The position numbers and the translations under genes were made by a program. From Betaproteobacteria bacterium (GTDB taxonomy: Bacteria > Pseudomonadota > Gammaproteobacteria > Burkholderiales > Casimicrobiaceae): a stretch of 49,645 bases of DNA. Of this stretch, positions 45,901-49,645 are shown piece by piece. Each line of letters opens with the position of its first letter. Position 1 is the first letter of the stretch. Where the stretch lies: assembly GCA_004293675.1 (NCBI GenBank), contig READ01000035.1, positions 1 to 49,645 on the forward strand, given 5' to 3'. Under the pieces are notes generated by a model. It saw nothing but the letters and a program-made list of their open reading frames with translations. It ran no database searches and was not told where the DNA came from.

Positions 45901-46836
45901 CGCTGACAACTTCACAGCGCTTAACGATTCGGTCATTGAGCGCAGCGTTCGCTCAATGCCGAACGGATTGGTTTTGGCGTTGACGTCGCCCACCAATCGT
46001 TGGTAGCGCGCCAAAAAGTGGGTGTGCTGTTTGGCGAGCTGCTCGTTGAGCGCTTTGATGACGCTGGTGAGTGAAAGGTAGCTGTCGAGCTCTTCGGTAT
46101 CCATCAAGCGCAGTGACCCCACTGCGGAGACGGCCTCAAAACCAGCCTCGGTACTGGGTCCGGCGATGGCGCGGCGCACGGCGTCGGCGGCGTAATGCTC
46201 GACCAAGCTGGCGTGTTGTTCGGTCAGCGTGACGCGTGCGTTTTCGTATTGAGCGCGGATCGGCTGAAACGGTTCTGCGCCCTCGAGCGCACCGAGCTCC
46301 TCGATGGCCCGCGCCAAGCTCTCGTTCATAAACGCTTTGGCAAACGTGCTGTAGAGCGTTACGCAACGATCAATTTTTGAGCGATTGGCCTCCGACGAAG
46401 GTGACTGCGCTGGCGCAACGGACGAGGGTAGGTCGATCAGGCTCGACGGCGAGTACCGCGCATCGCGCGGGTTCTCAAACGTTGGCAATGCTGTGCCGGG
46501 CTGCAAGCGCTCAAACCACGCGTCGGGCAGCTCGTTGACGTGTACGCCCAATCCATCGGCTAGGGCGTGCACGATGCGAACTTCGAGCGGATCGAGTCTG
46601 GCTTGATCGGGGCTTGGCAATAAATCAACACACGCGGAAAGCCCCACCATCGCGCTAAGCCGCGCTGAGTCGGGTGCGATACCGGTAAAGGATAGAAACA
46701 ATCCAACCTTCGAAAAATCGACAACCGTGACTCGGTAGGATTGCGTCCCAACGATTAAATCAGCCTGCGCGTCGCTGGCTCGGCGCGAGCCGCGACGGCG
46801 TTCATCGTTTTGAACAGAGAGCTCAGCAGTTTTCAC
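42961..46836 (-). CDS. PilZ-DUF1631-degenerate GGDEF-EAL protein (c-di-GMP related)
   Basis: A 1291-residue cytoplasmic protein. Residues 10-110 look like a PilZ domain (ERRRGSRRASDAQ; VDFSKVGLFLSF). About 155-840 matches what I know as DUF1631, largely helical. About 865-1010 is a GGDEF-fold domain in which the GGDEF motif is replaced by RDDTL (947-948 are Asp-Asp), so cyclase activity is unlikely. About 1060-1285 is an EAL domain: the EAL motif reads ELL (Glu1078), and INLSV, EITETA, LDDFGSGF, LKIDGSYV, AEWVET and AQGYAVHKP follow. Most metal-site residues are present, so phosphodiesterase activity or c-di-GMP binding is possible. It is transcribed alone. Confidence 0.85.
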   Translation of the reverse strand: MKTAELSVQNDERRRGSRRASDAQADLIVGTQSYRVTVVDFSKVGLFLSFTGIAPDSARLSAMVGLSACVDLLPSPDQARLDPLEVRIVHALADGLGVHVNELPDAWFERLQPGTALPTFENPRDARYSPSSLIDLPSSVAPAQSPSSEANRSKIDRCVTLYSTFAKAFMNESLARAIEELGALEGAEPFQPIRAQYENARVTLTEQHASLVEHYAADAVRRAIAGPSTEAGFEAVSAVGSLRLMDTEELDSYLSLTSVIKALNEQLAKQHTHFLARYQRLVGDVNAKTNPFGIERTLRSMTESLSAVKLSATASRVLYGAVAQSASTRTPTLFTELSQALTGVTPVDRPIIESVSRSRERAKEIFEEAGMAADQDAIRIIDALRQSRWTGQRGIPQRALAVIEAMTQGRAVSVDGEQFAESTHASLHGGGATTLTGSEAHVSDVLQAIDSLPSVDGQPFAAASVHRIAGKVRELTAGGAQTKALGNTHHRMLETTAKLFQRATQDIAPNGDVQRLLKRLESTLLKLSLLDGDFPSLAAHPARRVVNLIDQYALSANDGGRLEDEKLRRSLESMVERICDVANTDPNAFAAVHENIEQEVGRVRRERSERVERVCEALESRDRIRAARLRVDQLLRERLSGRKLPRILVGLIDEFWRQHLVMLYMRFSDQHDCFNAALNVLERAFAVCANTDVDAATNTLSSELYVELAETISAHSTDSALTGRLTDELRRLLMTRDETAINDTVNSPVFTSDEKRGNSRIASPAKTAATENAAIIVDFASCELGQWWDIDISGRSTPVQTIWKSALTQHIGLANRSATQRIELSAEQFEKQCASGALRPRESLDLPLLDRAETALLGNAYAQSTLAAAQSPTVGVLTRKAFQARLNTLDERVDGGRQHVVGVFEFDQFRTISAAYGADAIDLLVTALTTKLRGKLPADAVLATLRDDTLAVLSPDCVAAAGEKSLQTALTSVADFHFQHQQHSYSIGVNVGVATLGVKHSSAADVLRHADAACLASKAFERNRLQRYDSDSQATKSEEALINWSGRVDTLLAGNDLYMRAQMVTPIGQDIAALPYYELLLGIEPLDGTPTSTLDFIVAMERLGRSHEIDLWVLRQCFAWVSENGMLMDSIAGLAINLSVPSLSHPAVMQFLRDELPRGGFPASKIIFEITETAAIRNFDAAEQFIRSIRRYGCQFSLDDFGSGFTSYAHLKRLSTDTLKIDGSYVKDILNNPSDLAIVKSMTDIAHTLGMKVVAEWVETPEILECLIELGVDYAQGYAVHKPVRLTRLVG

Positions 46837-47063
46837 GTTGAATCAGGAACAGCGTTCGGTAAAGCACAGTCGCGGAGATGCAAATTCCATGGGAAAGCGA
46901 GCTAAAAAATGTTCGCGTTGGCGTGAGCTCAGAGGATAGCGCACTCTCAGGATACGCCGCTCATGACACCTGTTCATTTTGCGCGCGCGTCCGAACACCA
47001 GTGCTTCAATTTGATGTGGATTGGAACACGGCGCGTGGACTTAATTGCGTTGCTCTATCCTAA

Positions 47064-47175
47064 CTTTATTGAATAAAGCCTTGTGAAATAAGGCTTATCA
47101 TCAATAAAAGTAGGTTTTCATTAATCACACTTATACCGAATCACCCCTTATTTCAAAAGGCATAGGGGAAAAGAG
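47064..47175. repeat. 112-bp paired-hairpin intergenic element, copy 6
   Basis: The outer ends are CTTTATT (47064) and GAAAAGAG (to 47175), with CTAA upstream. The first hairpin is AAGCC/GGCTT around TTGTGAAATAA (47076-47096). The second region is CACCCC 47142-47147, 11 nt, GGCATA 47159-47164, where only the inner pairs remain; CCCC...GGGG offers an alternative stem. It ends 15 bp from the stop of hemA. The other part of the 354-bp gap (46837-47063) has no gene I can support. Confidence 0.8.
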
Positions 47176-47190
47176 CTGATCGAGCGGTTG

Positions 47191-48453
47191 CTAAGCTACA
47201 GCCGCAGCCAGCGCATTGGTTGGCACTGAGGTGCGCGGCAAATCGAGCGCCTCCCATTCGTTGGCCAATGCATGCACTAAATGTTCCACCATCTCTGGGC
47301 TGTGACACGGCCCGGGCGCGATTCGAATGCGCTCGGTGCCGCGAGCCACCGTGGGGAAATTGATCGGCTGCAAATAAATGGCATGGCGATCCAGTAGCCG
47401 ATCGGTGAGGGTTTTGACTTTGACCGGATCACCCACAAACACCGGCACGATATGCGACACGCTGGGCATCACTGGCAGCCCAAGTGCGCCGAGCTTCGTT
47501 TTCACCGCCGCCACGCGCTCTCGTTGCAAGCGACGCTCGTCTTGAGAATTCATCAAATGCGACACGCTGGCAATTGCCCCGGCTGCCAACACGGGTGCGA
47601 GAGAGGTCGAAAAGATAAACGACGCACCAAAGCTTCGGATGCAATCGATCACGCTGGTCGGTCCGGTCACGTAGCCGCCCTGCATGCCAAACGCTTTGCC
47701 AAGCGTTCCTTGAATCACGTCGATTTGATCGGCCAAGCCCAGCTCTTGCGACACACCCCCGCCGCGCGAGCCGTACATTCCCACCGCATGCACTTCGTCC
47801 AGATACGTCATCGCGCCGTAGCGTTTGGCAATTTTTGCGAACGCTTCGATGGGTGCGATGTTGCCGCTCATCGAATACACGCTCTCAAAGACTACGAGCT
47901 TCGGGCGATCCGGTGAAATGCTCGCAAGCTTGGCTTCAAGATCGCGTGGATCGTTGTGCGCGAATACCATTTTGTCGGCACCCGAACGGCGGATGCCCTC
48001 AATCATCGAATTGTGGTTGTCACCGTCGGACAAAATGACCATGCCCGGCAGCGCAGAACCCAGCACTGATAACGCCGCCAAATTGGCGCTATAGCCCGAC
48101 GTAAAACTAAGCGCCGCCGGTTTGCCATGGAGCGCGGCCAGTAAGCGCTCAAGCTCCACATGCATGGCGTTGGTGCCGCCGATGTTTCGCGTACCGCCCG
48201 CGCCGGTCGCGCCATTGTGGACGGCAGCGAGCATGGCTTCACGAACGGCGGGGTGGTGCCCCATGCCCAAATAGTCGTTGGAGCACCAGGTGATCACTGC
48301 GGTGGGCGCGGCGTTATGCTCGCTGTGCCACAGCACCCGTGGATATTGTCCAGCGGGTCGGGTCAATTCCGCAAAAATGCGGTATCGTCCCTCGGCCTTG
48401 AGCGTGCTAATTCTTGCGTCGAACAAGCCTGGATAGTCAGCGGATTGGATCAA
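47191..48453 (-). CDS. hemA: 5-aminolevulinate synthase
   Basis: A 420-residue PLP enzyme of the alpha-oxoamine synthase family that condenses glycine and succinyl-CoA to 5-aminolevulinate, the first step of haem synthesis by the C4 route. The opening [58 protein letters not shown] (Asp220 of the PLP site), GTLGKAFG (PLP Lys253), [11 protein letters not shown] and [18 protein letters not shown] match ALA synthases rather than KBL or BioF. The start is a TTG at 48453, only 6 bp from the divergent folP start. In Betaproteobacteria the C5 route from glutamyl-tRNA is usual. Confidence 0.9.
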   Translation of the reverse strand: MIQSADYPGLFDARISTLKAEGRYRIFAELTRPAGQYPRVLWHSEHNAAPTAVITWCSNDYLGMGHHPAVREAMLAAVHNGATGAGGTRNIGGTNAMHVELERLLAALHGKPAALSFTSGYSANLAALSVLGSALPGMVILSDGDNHNSMIEGIRRSGADKMVFAHNDPRDLEAKLASISPDRPKLVVFESVYSMSGNIAPIEAFAKIAKRYGAMTYLDEVHAVGMYGSRGGGVSQELGLADQIDVIQGTLGKAFGMQGGYVTGPTSVIDCIRSFGASFIFSTSLAPVLAAGAIASVSHLMNSQDERRLQRERVAAVKTKLGALGLPVMPSVSHIVPVFVGDPVKVKTLTDRLLDRHAIYLQPINFPTVARGTERIRIAPGPCHSPEMVEHLVHALANEWEALDLPRTSVPTNALAAAVA

Positions 48454-48459
48454 AACACG

Positions 48460-49371
48460 GTGCCTTCAGATTTAGACAGTTATTTTACGAGTCAAACCAG
48501 TCGCGCGCCAGAAACGTTCTGGCAAGCGGGTCGGTTTCGCTTTGCCGCGGGCTTGGGCGCGCCGGTGGTCGTTATGGGCATTGTGAACGTCACGCCCGAT
48601 TCTTTCTCCGACGGGGGGCAATACTTTGGCGATCCCTCAAACCCCCAAGCGGCCATTGCGCGAGCGCTAGCGGTGATTGAGCAGGGCGCGCAGATCGTGG
48701 ACGTGGGCGGCGAATCGACGCGGCCGGGCGCGCCGCCGGTTGACGTTGACACCGAGCTCGCCCGCGTGCTCCCGGTGATCGAGGCGCTGGCCAAAGCCGG
48801 ACACTGCGTATCCGTTGACACCAAAAAGCCCGAAGTCATGCGCCAAGCCATCGCGGCGGGCGCGGCTATAGTCAACGACGTGTTTGCGCTGCAAGCGCCC
48901 GGTGCGCTTGAAATCTGCACACAAAGCGATGTCGGCGTGGTGTTGATGCACATGCAGGGCGAACCGGGCACCATGCAAAAAGCACCCCACTACAACGATG
49001 TTGTCTCCGAGGTTGCGGCCTTCTTGAAAGCCCGAACTGCCGCCTGCCAAAGCGCTGGAATTGACCCGAGTCGGCTCGCTATCGATCCTGGATTTGGTTT
49101 TGGAAAGACGCTTGACCACAACAAAGAACTCACGCGACGACTGCGTGAATTGGTGGCCCTCGGCTTTCCGCTGGTGGCGGGCTGGTCTCGGAAAAGCTCG
49201 CTCGGTGCGATCACCGGACACGCCTCGGCCGAGGATCGCGTGAGCGCGAGTGTGGCGGCAGCGCTTGCCTGTGTGTCTCGCGGCGCGCGGATCGTGCGGG
49301 TGCACGATGTGCGAGAAACGGTGGATGTGCTCAAGGTGTGGAGCGCGTTTGAAGACGGCGACAACGGTTGA
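48460..49371 (+). CDS. folP: Dihydropteroate synthase
   Basis: A 303-residue TIM-barrel enzyme that joins 4-aminobenzoate and dihydropterin pyrophosphate in folate synthesis. Motifs are [80 protein letters not shown] and [14 protein letters not shown]. The GTG at 48460 is chosen; a TTG at 48445 is the other candidate and would overlap hemA. The N-terminal 25 residues before FWQAGRFRF are longer than usual. The common ftsH-folP-glmM arrangement is not seen: hemA lies upstream and no glmM follows within the window. Confidence 0.93.
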   Translation: MPSDLDSYFTSQTSRAPETFWQAGRFRFAAGLGAPVVVMGIVNVTPDSFSDGGQYFGDPSNPQAAIARALAVIEQGAQIVDVGGESTRPGAPPVDVDTELARVLPVIEALAKAGHCVSVDTKKPEVMRQAIAAGAAIVNDVFALQAPGALEICTQSDVGVVLMHMQGEPGTMQKAPHYNDVVSEVAAFLKARTAACQSAGIDPSRLAIDPGFGFGKTLDHNKELTRRLRELVALGFPLVAGWSRKSSLGAITGHASAEDRVSASVAAALACVSRGARIVRVHDVRETVDVLKVWSAFEDGDNG

Positions 49372-49529
49372 TTTTCGCCACACATGTCGCTGATTTCGCA
49401 GTTTCACGCTCACTATTGCCCTGTATTCCCAAAGCGGCTTGGTCGTTCATAAATCGGCGTCTACCCACATCCGATTTGCGCAAATCCGTGTCAAAAAAAG
49501 CGCGAAACGATTTGTTTCAAGCGATCACT

Positions 49530-49645
49530 CTAGGGAGACGCTGATCAAATGGACGCCGCGCAGCGCGCCTTGTTTTGGGATGAAATACGAGCCGAAAAAC
49601 GCAGTAATAGCGGGCTATTACGAGTATTTTCGGCGAAGTAGTTCG
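49530..49645. mobile_element. Possible end of a mobile or dispersed element with a large hairpin
   Basis: After a non-coding stretch (49372-49530) comes CTAGGGAGACGCTGATC (49530-49546), which resembles ends of dispersed insertion-type repeats I remember from betaproteobacterial genomes. It is followed by a 44-bp composite hairpin at 49591-49634: GCCGAAAA/TTTTCGGC outside, a 5x5 mismatch bulge, then GTAATAG/CTATTAC with loop CGGG. A 30-codon frame (49549-49641) covers the hairpin but has no good ribosome site. The identity is uncertain because the window ends here. Confidence 0.35.

Noticed and set aside
47191..48453. 2-amino-3-ketobutyrate CoA ligase (Kbl) or BioF instead of HemA
   Set aside because: [33 protein letters not shown] and the overall match to Rhodobacter-type ALAS favour ALA synthase; no tdh or bio genes are adjacent.
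49549..49641. 30-codon open frame at the right edge
   Set aside because: It lies over the composite hairpin and lacks a ribosome site at proper spacing, so it is more likely a by-product of the repeat.

Overview
The window looks like a chromosomal segment of a heterotrophic betaproteobacterium, probably of the order Burkholderiales. Pointers are a Bug-type tricarboxylate receptor, a TRAP system next to a sugar-acid dehydratase, a glutaryl-CoA dehydrogenase / ETF / ETF-QO set, and a PilZ-DUF1631-GGDEF-EAL protein. The assignment is from family knowledge, not from a search. One gene argues for caution: hemA encodes 5-aminolevulinate synthase, which is typical of Alphaproteobacteria.

Layout. 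1-960: edge of an IS1380-type transposase, an array of short palindrome-like repeats, a 13-base G run and tRNA-Thr. 1.0-8.8 kb: rlmB, then a peptide-type ABC operon (permease, two tandem M20 amidohydrolases, second permease, lipoprotein, two ATPases) with no binding protein. 8.8-15 kb: gcdH, a kinase-like protein, a thioesterase, a GNAT acetyltransferase, ETF-QO and two small proteins. 15-22.4 kb: an M3 peptidase, a cobalamin adenosyltransferase, a crotonase-fold protein without the usual catalytic glutamates, and a three-gene membrane glycosylation operon (GtrA, GT2, GT-C). 22.5-26.2 kb: etfB-etfA and a large acyl-CoA dehydrogenase. 26.3-36 kb: GST, a membrane-anchored Mrr-like protein with a degraded active site, acetoacetyl-CoA synthetase, scoAB, a trypsin-like protease overlapping an FHA membrane protein, an MFS transporter and a TonB-C-like protein. 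36-36.4 kb: tRNA-Pro, -Arg and -His. 36.7-42.3 kb: a glucarate-dehydratase-like enzyme divergent from a TRAP P-Q-M operon, then a Bug receptor. 43-49.4 kb: the 1291-residue DUF1631 protein, hemA and folP, ending in a large hairpin that resembles a mobile-element end.

Metabolic theme: uptake of peptides, organic acids and sugar acids, followed by acyl-CoA oxidation. GcdH and the 599-residue acyl-CoA dehydrogenase would pass electrons to EtfAB and then through ETF-QO to quinone. AacS and ScoAB activate acetoacetate.

The most striking signal is not a gene. Six intergenic elements (11218, 14934, 26192, 36581, 42752 and 47064) are each exactly 112 bp long. They have matching imperfect inverted ends (CTTATC...GATAAG-like) and two small hairpins (AATGCC-N11-GGCATT type) whose starts are always exactly 67 nt apart. 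Sequence is strongly diverged between copies, yet length and architecture do not vary, and every copy lies within about 90 bp of a stop codon. One copy supplies the stop codon of a gene. I do not recognise this family.
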